A stretch of DNA of 44,347 bases from Bacteroidales bacterium (lineage in GTDB: Bacteria > Bacteroidota > Bacteroidia > Bacteroidales > UBA1715), in NCBI GenBank assembly GCA_017552705.1, contig JAFZOY010000117.1, positions 1 through 44,347 on the forward strand, written 5' to 3'. Of this stretch, positions 7,275 to 15,932 are shown in pieces; the stretch's first letter is position 1; every line of letters begins with the position of its first letter. The notes under the pieces were generated by a model that saw only the letters and a list, made by a program, of their open reading frames with translations, searched no databases and was not told the DNA's origin. Made by a program: the position numbers and the translations under genes.

Positions 7275-7985
7275 ATGGGAAAATTGGTTGTAGTGCCGAC
7301 ACCTGTCGGGAATATGCAGGACATGACATTCCGTGCCGTGGAAGTGTTGAAGGAAGCTGATTTGATTCTTGCCGAAGACACTCGCACATCGGGAAATCTG
7401 CTCAAACATTTTGGCATAGAAACAAAAATGATGGCGCACCATAAATTCAACGAACACGCCACTCTCGACCGCACTCTTGACATCATCCGCGAAAATTCTC
7501 TCACGGCACTGATTTCCGATGCTGGAACTCCGTCGATTTCGGATCCCGGCTATTTAATCACTAAAAATTGTATTGAAAACGGTATCGAAGTAGAATGCCT
7601 TCCCGGTGCCACTGCATTTGTGCCAGCTCTTGTAATGAGCGGTTTCACCACCGACCGTTTTTGTTTTGAGGGATTCCTCCCTCACAAAAAAGGACGCCAA
7701 AGCCGATTGATTTCGTTGAAAGACGAAACTCGCACGATTATTTTCTATGAATCCCCGCACCGAATCGTGAAAACGCTGACGCAAATCCAAGAATTTATCG
7801 GAGACCGCAATGTTGCTGTTGTACGCGAAATCTCAAAAGTGTTTCAAGAAGTGGTTCGTGGCTCGATTCCAACGGTGATAGAACATTTCCAGACAAAACA
7901 ACCCAAAGGTGAATTTGTACTTCTTGTGGCTGGCAAAAACGATACTATCGAATTAACTGAGACTGAAGAAGAATGTCTATCATAA
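7275..7985 (+). CDS. rsmI: 16S rRNA (cytidine-1402-2'-O)-methyltransferase RsmI
   Basis: SAM-dependent enzyme that 2'-O-methylates C1402 in the ribosomal decoding centre. Family marks are the opening VVVPTPVGNMQDMTFRAV, LAEDTRTS, LISDAGTPSISDPGY and LPGATAFVPALVMSG, then FYESPHRI and VVREISKVFQE. The 236-aa length corresponds to the short form without the C-terminal extension of E. coli RsmI. Its 3' end overlaps the tatD start by 13 bp, so the genes are coupled. Confidence 0.96.
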   Translation: MGKLVVVPTPVGNMQDMTFRAVEVLKEADLILAEDTRTSGNLLKHFGIETKMMAHHKFNEHATLDRTLDIIRENSLTALISDAGTPSISDPGYLITKNCIENGIEVECLPGATAFVPALVMSGFTTDRFCFEGFLPHKKGRQSRLISLKDETRTIIFYESPHRIVKTLTQIQEFIGDRNVAVVREISKVFQEVVRGSIPTVIEHFQTKQPKGEFVLLVAGKNDTIELTETEEECLS

Positions 7986-8740
7986 ACACTCACAGCCATG
8001 TGTACGACGAAGCTTTCGATTCCGACCGCGATGAAGTGATTCAACGTGCGGTTTCGCTTGGCGTTGGAAAAATCATTCTTCCCGACATTGATTCTTCCTC
8101 ACGTGAGCGGATGTTTTCGGTTGCAAACCAATATCCTGATTTGTGTTTTCCGATGCTTGGCGTTCATCCAACTTCGGTTAATGAAAATTTTCAGGCGGAA
8201 TTGGACGCTTTTTATGCTGAATTGCCCAAACGTACCATTGTGGGAATCGGTGAAATCGGCATTGATTTGTATTGGGACAAAACATTTCTGGAAGAACAAA
8301 TTGAGGTGTTTTCCCAACAAGTTGAAGTTGCACAAAAACGCAATATTCCCATTGTAACGCACGTGCGAAAGGCGTTCAACGAGACCTACAAGGCTCTTCG
8401 TGATTTGCCGTCGCAAAATTTCAAAGGTATTTTCCATTGCTTTTCTGGCTCAAAAGAGGAGGCTTTCAAAGTGATTGACATGGGCTTCCACATTGGTATT
8501 GGCGGCGTTCTCACGTTCAAGACATCGCATCTCGATGAGATTGTAAAAGCTATCCCGCGCGAGAAAGTGGTTCTGGAAACTGACGATCCGTACCTTACCC
8601 CTGTTCCTCACCGTGGCGAACGCAATGAGCCGGGGTATGTAGCCCTCGTGGCGGAAAAACTTGCTTCTGTGTGGAACTGCCCTGTTGAGGAAGTTGCCGA
8701 AATAACTTCGGCTAATGTGCTGTCAATCTTTACGTTATAA
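7973..8740 (+). CDS. TatD-family metal-dependent hydrolase (DNase)
   Basis: A 255-aa TIM-barrel hydrolase. Metal ligands appear as NTHSHVY at the start, GEIGIDLYW, the His of IVTHVRKA, FHCFSG, and LETDDPYL near the end. TatD-type proteins are Mg-dependent 3'-5' nucleases or related phosphoesterases in DNA repair and degradation; the exact substrate is not predictable here. The opening NTHSH differs slightly from the common DTHCH/DSHCH. It overlaps rsmI by 13 bp and shares one base with the next start (TAATG). Confidence 0.92.
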   Translation: MSIINTHSHVYDEAFDSDRDEVIQRAVSLGVGKIILPDIDSSSRERMFSVANQYPDLCFPMLGVHPTSVNENFQAELDAFYAELPKRTIVGIGEIGIDLYWDKTFLEEQIEVFSQQVEVAQKRNIPIVTHVRKAFNETYKALRDLPSQNFKGIFHCFSGSKEEAFKVIDMGFHIGIGGVLTFKTSHLDEIVKAIPREKVVLETDDPYLTPVPHRGERNEPGYVALVAEKLASVWNCPVEEVAEITSANVLSIFTL

Positions 8741-10008
8741 TGCCGTCGGTGTTTGAAACATATTGTTCCCGATTCGAGGTTTTTGCACAACAATCGCATA
8801 CGCCCGTCAACAAAAATTTAGGCATAATCATCACTATTCCGTGCTATTACGAGCCTGAAATTGTCCGAACATTGGATTCAATCTGCCATTGCGCCATGCC
8901 AAAATGTTCAGTTGAAATTCTTGTTGTTGTGAATCACAGTGAATCAGCGGAAAACGATATAAAAGCTTTCAATCAAAAAACTTTGGAGATGCTCCATCAA
9001 TATACGGAGGAGCATGCAACGGAACAGATTTCCATTGTGCCGATTGCGGCGTTCGATATTCCGCAAAAACAGGCAGGCGTAGGCTACGCACGTAAAGTTG
9101 CGATGGACGAAGCAATTCATCGGTTCGCACAAATCAGCAACCCTAACGGCATACTCGTTTCCTGCGATGCCGACACGTTAGTGGAAACAAACTATTTGAC
9201 CGCCATCGAACAATTCTACGAACAACACCCTCAATGCGGAGCAGCGAATTTGTATTTTGAACATCCATTATCGGGCGAATTGCAACAAGAACAATATCAG
9301 GCAATTGCGCAATACGAACTGTATTTGCGATATTATGTTGAACAACTTAAACGGATTGGTTTTCCGTATGCCTACCATACAGTCGGCTCATGTTTTTCGG
9401 TACGGGCAAAAACTTATTGCAGACAAGGTGGCATGAACAAACGGCAGGCTGGCGAGGATTTTTATTTTTTGCAAAAACTTTTCCCCTCCGAAACATTCGG
9501 AGAAATCACCTCAACCACAGTCTATCCGTCGTCACGCGTGTCGAATCGTGTGCCGTTTGGCACAGGAACCGCAATTGCGGAACTGAAACAACAAGGCGGT
9601 GAACTACAAACATATCCGTCGGAAAGTTTCGACGTATTACAACAATTTTTTTCGCAGTCGCTCACGCTCTGCAATGCTACAGAATCACAGTTGGAAAAAA
9701 CTTACAAAACATTCCATCCTTGTTTAAAATCATTTCTCCAATTCTCTGAATTTAAAAAGAAAATTATTGAAATACAACACAATACAAAATCAGAAGACCA
9801 ATTCCAAAAACGTTTTTTCCGATGGTTCAATGGTTTTCAGGTATATAAGTTTTTGAATCATTCCGCATTGTTAGGATTCCCCAAAGAAAACGTAGTGGCT
9901 CTTGCGGCACAGCTCCTGCAATCAAACAACAACGATGTGATGGCATTATTGCAACACTATCGCAACGTGCAAAAATCGTCGAACCAAATAAATTCCGTAT
10001 CTTCGTAA
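8740..10008 (+). CDS. Family 2-like glycosyltransferase
   Basis: The 422-aa protein has a GT-A-like fold signature: GIIITIPCYYEP near residue 27, a nucleotide-sugar region with GVGYARKVAMDEAI, and a DxD-type motif in ILVSCDADTLVE. A later QAGEDFYFLQKL fits the acceptor-side acidic motif of GT2 enzymes. No membrane segments or signal are visible. Donor and acceptor are unknown. It sits between tatD and a methyltransferase gene and is most likely read in the same operon. Confidence 0.75.
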   Translation: MPSVFETYCSRFEVFAQQSHTPVNKNLGIIITIPCYYEPEIVRTLDSICHCAMPKCSVEILVVVNHSESAENDIKAFNQKTLEMLHQYTEEHATEQISIVPIAAFDIPQKQAGVGYARKVAMDEAIHRFAQISNPNGILVSCDADTLVETNYLTAIEQFYEQHPQCGAANLYFEHPLSGELQQEQYQAIAQYELYLRYYVEQLKRIGFPYAYHTVGSCFSVRAKTYCRQGGMNKRQAGEDFYFLQKLFPSETFGEITSTTVYPSSRVSNRVPFGTGTAIAELKQQGGELQTYPSESFDVLQQFFSQSLTLCNATESQLEKTYKTFHPCLKSFLQFSEFKKKIIEIQHNTKSEDQFQKRFFRWFNGFQVYKFLNHSALLGFPKENVVALAAQLLQSNNNDVMALLQHYRNVQKSSNQINSVSS

Positions 10009-10018
10009 AAAAGCAATT

Positions 10019-10738
10019 ATGATACTTTCTCCAGAAAACGATCCCATGGGACAGGCGATAGATGATTTCCATCGCAACAAAAAACTCGCTAAATTGCTGA
10101 ATGCCACGCAATATACGCGGGAAGACGAGTTCCCGATTCCGTATTTGTTCCGCACGTGGGACGAAATGCCCGAAATGGAACGCAAGGCGTTGACGCTTGC
10201 CCATGGCGAAATTCTTGATGTGGGCGCGGCAGCTGGCTGTCACTCATTGTATCTGCAAAGTATCGGGAAAACGGTCACAGCGGTGGAAAATTCGCAACTT
10301 TCGGTACAGGTAATGCGCGAACGCGGCGTACAACATATTCTTGAATCGGATTTTTATGATTTACGAGGAATGAAATTCGACACATTGTTGCTGTTGATGA
10401 ACGGTGTGGGTATTGCCGGCACGTTGGCAGGATTGCCTGCATTTTTTGCCCATTGCAAGTCGCTGTTGAAACCCAACGGACAAATTTTGTTCGATTCGTC
10501 GGATTTGGTGTATTTGTTCACCGACGAAGATGGTTCTTGCCACATCAACATAAATGGAAATTACTACGGAGAGGTTGTTTATACCATGCGTTACCGAAAA
10601 ATCCGTGCAACGCCTTTCCCGTGGCTTTATGTTGATTTTTCAACCATTTCGGAATATGCACAAGCCAACGGATTCCGCTGCGATCTGGTACTCGAAGGCG
10701 AACATTTCGATTATCTCGCACAGTTGACAGTGAAATAA
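10019..10738 (+). CDS. Class I SAM-dependent methyltransferase
   Basis: The 239-aa protein shows motif I ILDVGAAAGCHSLYL, an acidic ribose-binding residue in VTAVENS, and motif IV-like FDTLLLLMNGVGIAG. A later LLKPNGQILFDSSD matches the post-motif strand. The substrate is not identifiable. It is the last gene of the operon that starts at 6647, 10 bp after the glycosyltransferase, and its stop abuts that of a convergent RhuM remnant. Confidence 0.85.
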   Translation: MILSPENDPMGQAIDDFHRNKKLAKLLNATQYTREDEFPIPYLFRTWDEMPEMERKALTLAHGEILDVGAAAGCHSLYLQSIGKTVTAVENSQLSVQVMRERGVQHILESDFYDLRGMKFDTLLLLMNGVGIAGTLAGLPAFFAHCKSLLKPNGQILFDSSDLVYLFTDEDGSCHININGNYYGEVVYTMRYRKIRATPFPWLYVDFSTISEYAQANGFRCDLVLEGEHFDYLAQLTVK

Positions 10739-11017
10739 TTATTGAAAACTGTACCTCTCTAAATTTGTTTTTTGCAAAAGGGAATTCTTTTTCCTACCAG
10801 TCCCAAGTTCACACCGAAGATATTCTTTTAGAACGGACGTAGCCCATCGGCGAAATTGAGTCGCATTTGCACTATTAACTCTATATTCCACCGATATAAT
10901 CATATCGAGATTGTAGAAATCAATGGTACGTATCACCATTCTGTTTCCCTCTTGGCAAACTACTCTAATTTTTTGAGTAGTCTCGCTCCGCTCGAACAGA
11001 TTGTTTAAAACAGACAA
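10739..11017 (-). pseudogene. Truncated RhuM-family DNA-binding protein
   Basis: The 92-aa frame holds the conserved RhuM core IDFYNLDMIISVEYRVNS...ATQFRRWATSVLKEYL. It lacks the N-terminal WLTQ..MAELF helix-turn-helix part and everything after the core; the tail (GTGRKKNSLLQKTNL) looks unrelated. Full RhuM proteins are about three times longer. The same core occurs intact, on the other strand, in the gene at 11173-12024. I read this as a decayed paralogue. Confidence 0.7.
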
Positions 11018-11172
11018 AGAAGCGAAAGTGAGGAATCTGTTTGTTGAAAAAAGAAAATCCTTCTTTCATAATTCTTCATGTCAAAAAATCCACTATTTTC
11101 GCAGAACTCTTTACCGAAGCGACTTTGCTGACGGAAAGGGAATGTTTAATGCCGTAACATTACAACGAAAGT

Positions 11173-12024
11173 ATGGATAAATTAATTGAAAATCAAGATT
11201 TTGCGCCAAACAATGGCGAGGTGATTTTGTACAATCCCGACGACACAATTCGTCTGGGAGTGAGAATGAATGACGAAACCGTGTGGCTGACACAGGCACA
11301 AATGGCGGAGTTGTTTGACAAAAGTGTTTCTGTTATATCGAGGCATATAAAGAATATTTTTGCAGAAGAGGAACTTGATGAAAAAAGCAATTTGCATTTT
11401 TTGCAAATTGCAAATTCCGACAAACCAGTCAAATATTTCAGTCTTGATGTTATCATTTCGGTTGGATACAGAGTGAAATCTAAAAAAGGAACTCAATTCC
11501 GCCAATGGGCTAATAAAGTTTTGAAGGAATATTTATTGAAAGGATATTCAGTAAACCAACGAATAGAACGTTTGGAACAACGAATGAGCCAAACAGAAAG
11601 TAAAATAGCTTTCTTTGTAAAAACCTCGTTGCCACCGGTTGAAGGCATGTTTTTCGATGGACAGATTTTTGACGCTTACGAAAAAATGTGCCAATTGATA
11701 AAATCTGCCAATCGCCGTATTGTTTTGATTGACAACTATGTGGATGAAACTACTCTAAAAATTCTCAGCAAACGAGCCGATGGCGTGACGGCAACAATTT
11801 ATACATACAGCATTGGTGAACAACTCCAACTCGATATTGACCGCCATAACTCCCAATATCCGCCAATCGCCGTGAAAAGATTGAAAAAGTCCCATGACCG
11901 TTTTCTGATTCTTGATGACGATTTGTACAGCGTTGGCGCTTCGCTCAAGGATATGGGCAAAAGATGGTTTGCCATTCTCAAAATGCAGGAAACAAAAGTT
12001 GAGGAGATTTTGGAACGAATATAA
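11173..12024 (+). CDS. RhuM-type DNA-binding domain fused to a PLD-like C-terminal domain
   Basis: The 283-aa protein opens with a RhuM/antirepressor-like domain (WLTQAQMAELFDKSVSVISRHIKNIF, then FSLDVIISVGYRVKS and FRQWANKVLKEYL, about 30-125). A coiled segment (RIERLEQRMSQTESK) leads to a C-terminal domain with IVLIDNYVDETTLKIL and SHDRFLILDDDLYSVGASLKD. The last motif resembles a phospholipase-D half-site with His-x-Arg in place of His-x-Lys, so catalysis is uncertain. RhuM-like genes are found on islands and near prophages; the role is unclear. No promoter is evident. Confidence 0.8.
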   Translation: MDKLIENQDFAPNNGEVILYNPDDTIRLGVRMNDETVWLTQAQMAELFDKSVSVISRHIKNIFAEEELDEKSNLHFLQIANSDKPVKYFSLDVIISVGYRVKSKKGTQFRQWANKVLKEYLLKGYSVNQRIERLEQRMSQTESKIAFFVKTSLPPVEGMFFDGQIFDAYEKMCQLIKSANRRIVLIDNYVDETTLKILSKRADGVTATIYTYSIGEQLQLDIDRHNSQYPPIAVKRLKKSHDRFLILDDDLYSVGASLKDMGKRWFAILKMQETKVEEILERI

Positions 12025-12122
12025 TGTGTTTTACAAAAAATAAAAAATGCTGTAAATATATAAATTTCAATTTATTACAAGGATTTCAGGTCTCATTTTG
12101 ACCATTAAGCCTAAATGCGAAT

Positions 12123-12150
12123 AAAAAAAGGCGTCCTTTCGGAACGCCTT
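12123..12150 (-). terminator. Rho-independent terminator of ddh
   Basis: Read on the minus strand, the stem AAGGCGT...ACGCCTT with inner CC/GG pairs is followed by a run of seven T. It lies 22 bp after the ddh stop codon. Confidence 0.85.
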
Positions 12151-12171
12151 CGTATCGTAGAAATGTGTGTA

Positions 12172-13065
12172 CTATACCAAAGAACGAATCAATTGTTCTT
12201 TTTCGCCCGGCAATAAATCCATCATAGGAATTTCAGGCATTGTGTATGCACCCGGTTGCTGTTTGAATGTAGCGCGGGCCACACCAACCAAAAGTTGAGC
12301 GGTCAATGCCGGATTGTTGATTGTCATTTCGAATTTGAAACGTTGGTTTTGTGTTTTTCCCGAAACACCTTTGCGTTCCAAAACAACACCATGTCCCATA
12401 TCGCGGCAGTTGTCAACACTGTCAACTGGAATCACATGAAGTTCGTCGTGGGCAAAATAGTCATCAGCTTTCAGTTCGTCATACACTTGCTGTGCTGTGA
12501 AACCATCTTCCAATTCAACGTAAACCAAACGGCTGTGGATTCCTGCGCCCTGTGGCATTGTCATCGACAACGCATTTTTTACACCTTTTTTAGAACGAGC
12601 CACAACTGAGTGTCCCATACTCATTCCCGGGCCGAAGTTTGTCCATGTAAGACCTTTTGGAGCAGCTGCCTGCAACAACGTACGAACAACAGAATCACTT
12701 CCTGGATCCCATCCTGCCGAGATAATTGCAACAGATTTGTTTGCTTTCGCAACACTTCCAAGCGATTCGTGCAAGTCCCAAATATCGCCGTGGATATCGA
12801 AACTATCAACCGTGTTGATTCCCATTGCAAGATATTTCTTTGCATTCTCCTCAACGCTTCGGCTTGGAGTGGCAAGAATCACACCGTCAACTTTGCCCAA
12901 TTCCTTTATGTCGGTCACAACTTTGTACGGAGTAAGTTCCAACGGCATTTCGCCAGAAACCGAACGACGTACAACTCCCGCAATTTCCATGTCGGGAGCT
13001 ACTTCCAATGCTTCCAATACGTACTTTCCAATGTTTCCGTATCCTATAATAGCTATTCTTTTCAT
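12172..13065 (-). CDS. ddh: meso-Diaminopimelate dehydrogenase
   Basis: NADPH-dependent enzyme that makes meso-DAP from tetrahydrodipicolinate and ammonia in one step, for lysine and peptidoglycan. The 297-aa protein has the dinucleotide-binding start IAIIGYGNIGKYV, the substrate segment DSFDIHGDIWDLHESL and ISAGWDPGSDS, then FGPGMSMGHSVVAR with the typical MPQGAGIHSR. It is a single-gene unit with its own terminator. A -7-like TATTTTTG lies at 13093-13086 on the minus strand without a clear upstream box. Confidence 0.95.
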   Translation of the reverse strand: MKRIAIIGYGNIGKYVLEALEVAPDMEIAGVVRRSVSGEMPLELTPYKVVTDIKELGKVDGVILATPSRSVEENAKKYLAMGINTVDSFDIHGDIWDLHESLGSVAKANKSVAIISAGWDPGSDSVVRTLLQAAAPKGLTWTNFGPGMSMGHSVVARSKKGVKNALSMTMPQGAGIHSRLVYVELEDGFTAQQVYDELKADDYFAHDELHVIPVDSVDNCRDMGHGVVLERKGVSGKTQNQRFKFEMTINNPALTAQLLVGVARATFKQQPGAYTMPEIPMMDLLPGEKEQLIRSLV

Positions 13066-13372
13066 ATACTTAATTTTTGATTGAACAAAAATAAAAAGTT
13101 CTTCCGATACATTTATATCAGTAAGAGGTAATTTTTATAAAAACTGAAACTTTTTGCCACAGTTTGTAATCTGAATGTAACCGATTTGCTAAAATTTGTT
13201 TTGAAAGGAATCTTCAACCCTGCGCGGTTTTTGTTGGCATTTGCACTATGGCCGCAATGACACTTGTGATGATTCTGTTATCACATAAATTCTTTCCAAT
13301 AAACGGTTTGTGTTACTTTTTTTTTAATTTTGTAGCCAAACAAAAGATATTTCAAATAATAAATAATTCAGT
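13066..13372. other. Divergent intergenic region between ddh and efp
   Basis: This 307-bp AT-rich stretch has no supported gene. It holds -7-like elements facing each way: TATTTTTG for ddh (minus, 13093-13086) and TAATTTTG for efp (plus, 13325-13332). I see no repeat or stable long hairpin here. Confidence 0.5.
13325..13332 (+). promoter_or_regulatory. Possible -7 element of efp
   Basis: TAATTTTG fits TAnnTTTG and would give a leader of about 36 nt. The nearest TTTG upstream (13307-13310) is only 14 bp away, so the -33 box is not convincing. Confidence 0.35.
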
Positions 13373-13936
13373 ATGATTAATTCTCAAGACATTAAGAAGG
13401 GTGTTGCCATTCGTATGGACGGCAAAATTTATGTGTGTATTGATTTCTTGCACGTAAAACCGGGAAAAGGTAACACTATTATGCGTACAACGTTGAAAGA
13501 CGTGGTTTCGGGACGTGTGTTGGAACGTCGTTTCAACATTGGTGAAAAATTGGAAGACGTTCGTGTGGAACACCGCCCATATCAATATCTGTATCAAGAA
13601 GGTAATGAATATGTGTTCATGAACCAGGAAACGTTCGAACAAATCAACGTGATCCACGATTTGATTTCAGGTGTTGATTTCATGAAGGAAGGCGATGTGG
13701 TTGACGCTGTATTCGATGCTTCAACAGAAACATTGTTGTTCGCCGAAATGCCACAAATGGTTGTTTTGGAAGTTACATACACTGAACCAGGTGTGAAAGG
13801 CGACACTGCTACAAACGCAATGAAACCAGCAACTGTGGAAACTGGTGCTGAAGTTCGCGTTCCTTTATTTATAAATGTCGGTGAGAAAATCAAAATCGAC
13901 ACGACTGACGGTTCATACAAAGAACGTGTAAAATAA
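13373..13936 (+). CDS. efp: Elongation factor P
   Basis: Relieves ribosome stalling at polyproline stretches. The 187-aa protein has the three beta-domain layout. The modifiable lysine is Lys32 in KPGKGNT, at the place of E. coli Lys34. GRVLERRFNIGEKLEDV and the C-terminal VPLFINVGEKIKIDTTDGSYKERVK are classic. It is followed after 14 bp by the GAF/SpoIIE phosphatase gene, so the two may be co-transcribed. Confidence 0.97.
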   Translation: MINSQDIKKGVAIRMDGKIYVCIDFLHVKPGKGNTIMRTTLKDVVSGRVLERRFNIGEKLEDVRVEHRPYQYLYQEGNEYVFMNQETFEQINVIHDLISGVDFMKEGDVVDAVFDASTETLLFAEMPQMVVLEVTYTEPGVKGDTATNAMKPATVETGAEVRVPLFINVGEKIKIDTTDGSYKERVK

Positions 13937-13950
13937 CAAATATGTGAGCC

Positions 13951-15195
13951 ATGATACGCGTTGACCAGTCGCAGCAGCAACAGTTGGAGCTTGCTCAATT
14001 TAAGCTCAAGTCGTTGCTCGACATCACGCTGGCTATCAATGCGAATTCATCCGCACACGATTTGTTGCAAAAATATCGGGACATTCTTTGCCAAGGTCTC
14101 AACATTCACGTTATTTCTGTATTTATTGTTAATCAGAATTGGAAAAATGTTTTGACTGTTGGTGTCCCCGAAGACTATGGGAGCAACGCCGATGATGTTT
14201 CGTCGGCGTTGTCTTGTTTTACGGAAATCACACGAATTAGCGACCGCAACGACCCGTTGCTGAAGGATTTTGACGTGGTGATTCCCGTGTTTCATAAAAA
14301 TATACAACTTGCTTACGTGCTTTTGGGCGACATTGCAGGCTACCAGTCGTTCGACGACGAATCGCCGATTTTCGCCAACCTTGACTTTGTTCAGACGTTG
14401 GCAAACATTGTGACCGTTGCCCTCGAAAACAAACGGCTCTACAAACAAGCCCTCGAACAGGAATCTTTGAAAAAAGAGCTTGAAGTTGCGTCGCGACTAC
14501 AAGCTATGCTTGTGCCGTCGGAAAATTCATTGCCGCCCAACGAATATCTTGACATTGCCACGTTTTACCAGCCACATTCAATGGTGGGTGGCGATTACTA
14601 CGATTTTATGAAACTCAACAACAACGAATATGGGTTTTGCATAGGCGATGTGTCGGGAAAAGGCATTTCAGCGGCAATTCTTATGTCGAATTTTCAGGCG
14701 AATCTGCGGATTTTGTTCAAACGCTCTGTTCCGCTTATCAATCTTATAAAGGACTTAAACCAGAATGTGAACCGAAACTCCCAAGGAGAACGATTTGTTA
14801 CGTTTTTCATCGGAAAATATAATGTGATAAGCAAAACACTGTACTACGTGAATGCAGGGCACAATCCTCCCTTGCTTTTCAAAAAGAAGTATTCGGAACT
14901 GATGTATTTGACTTCCGGATGCGTGGGATTGGGTATGCTGGAAGAAATTCCGCAACTCACCGTCGGGTCGGTGCATATTGATTCCGGCGACAAGCTGCTG
15001 TGCTTTACCGATGGTTTGATTGAGGCTGAAAACGAACATGGCACGCAGTTCGGCACAGTTCCCATCGAGGGCGCACTGACGATTGACGGTTCCGCCGCCG
15101 ACGTGGTGCATTATCTCCGTACAGAACTTGAGCATTTCATTGGCGACAAGGAAGTCCACGACGATGTTTCAATTATGGGTATAGATTTCTTATAA
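13951..15195 (+). CDS. GAF-domain SpoIIE-type PP2C serine/threonine phosphatase
   Basis: The 414-aa protein has an N-terminal GAF-like sensor (about 20-160, with ALENKRLYKQ at its end), a short coiled linker (LKKELEVASRLQAML), and a SpoIIE phosphatase domain. Metal-binding and catalytic marks are MVGGDYYDF, IGDVSGKGISAAILMS, LLCFTDGLIEAEN and HDDVSIMGI. RsbU-like proteins of this kind dephosphorylate anti-sigma antagonists in partner-switching pathways. No STAS or kinase partner lies in the window. No membrane segments are visible. It lies between efp and the sirtuin gene with short gaps. Confidence 0.9.
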   Translation: MIRVDQSQQQQLELAQFKLKSLLDITLAINANSSAHDLLQKYRDILCQGLNIHVISVFIVNQNWKNVLTVGVPEDYGSNADDVSSALSCFTEITRISDRNDPLLKDFDVVIPVFHKNIQLAYVLLGDIAGYQSFDDESPIFANLDFVQTLANIVTVALENKRLYKQALEQESLKKELEVASRLQAMLVPSENSLPPNEYLDIATFYQPHSMVGGDYYDFMKLNNNEYGFCIGDVSGKGISAAILMSNFQANLRILFKRSVPLINLIKDLNQNVNRNSQGERFVTFFIGKYNVISKTLYYVNAGHNPPLLFKKKYSELMYLTSGCVGLGMLEEIPQLTVGSVHIDSGDKLLCFTDGLIEAENEHGTQFGTVPIEGALTIDGSAADVVHYLRTELEHFIGDKEVHDDVSIMGIDFL

Positions 15196-15205
15196 ATGTG
15201 TGATT

Positions 15206-15910
15206 ATGGAAAAATTAGTTGTTTTGACAGGTGCTGGAATCAGCGTGGAATCAGGAATCAAGGCATTCCGTTCCGAAGATGGTTTATGGGAAAATTATCG
15301 GGTGGAAGATGTTGCCACTCATAGTGCATGGTACAGAAATCCGCAGTTGATTCTGGATTTTTATAACACAATGCGCACAAATCTCCAGTCGAAACAGCCG
15401 AACCGAGCACACATCAGCATAGCTGAACGTGAATTGGAATACGATATTTCTGTGATTACCCAAAATGTGGATAACCTTCACGAACGTGCCGGAAGTTCCA
15501 AGGTTCTTCACCTCCACGGCGAACTTACCAAGGCGTGCAGCTCACGCGACGAATCGGATGTAAGCACATTTGTTGAAATTGGCTATAACCCGATAAAAAT
15601 GGGCGACAAGGCTAACGACGGCTCACAACTCCGTCCACAAATTGTATTTTTCGAAGAAGCGGTTCCAAATATCGAACCTGCCGCACGATTGGTACAAAAC
15701 GCTGATATTCTGATGATTATTGGAACATCGATGCAAGTGTATCCTGCCGCTGGACTTATCCGCTATGCGAAACCGAATGTGCCGATTTATTTCATTGATC
15801 CGCAGCCACGGGTTTCTCCCCAACCAAATCTTACAGTGATTGCCGAACCTGCATCAACAGGAGTTGACAAGGCATTTGAGATGATTGAGGAAGCTCGAAT
15901 GAATGCATAA
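15206..15910 (+). CDS. Sirtuin (NAD-dependent protein deacylase) lacking zinc cysteines
   Basis: The 234-aa protein has the sirtuin NAD site GAGISVESGI, FRSEDGLW, TQNVDNLHERAG and catalytic His104 in LHLHGEL. IIGTSMQVYPAAGL and the late IDPQP also fit. After the catalytic His the usual CxxC...CxxC zinc ribbon is absent: the region reads KACSSRDES with a single Cys and continues to LRPQIVFFEEAVP. Related proteins of this phylum share this reduced zinc module. ATG 15206 is chosen over GTG 15200 for the match to the family start. Confidence 0.92.
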   Translation: MEKLVVLTGAGISVESGIKAFRSEDGLWENYRVEDVATHSAWYRNPQLILDFYNTMRTNLQSKQPNRAHISIAERELEYDISVITQNVDNLHERAGSSKVLHLHGELTKACSSRDESDVSTFVEIGYNPIKMGDKANDGSQLRPQIVFFEEAVPNIEPAARLVQNADILMIIGTSMQVYPAAGLIRYAKPNVPIYFIDPQPRVSPQPNLTVIAEPASTGVDKAFEMIEEARMNA

Positions 15911-15925
15911 TTCCCATTGGGAATT
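15909..15925. terminator. Small hairpin between convergent genes
   Basis: AATTCCC-ATT-GGGAATT is a perfect 7-bp stem with a 3-nt loop between the sirtuin and SPOR gene ends. There is no strong T-run, so a bidirectional terminator role is only possible. Confidence 0.35.
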
Positions 15926-15932
15926 ACACAGG

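Noticed and set aside
13180..13372. Short frame MAAMTLVMILLSHK... running into the efp start
   Set aside because: No family match and no promoter or RBS of its own; it covers the likely efp leader and -7 element.
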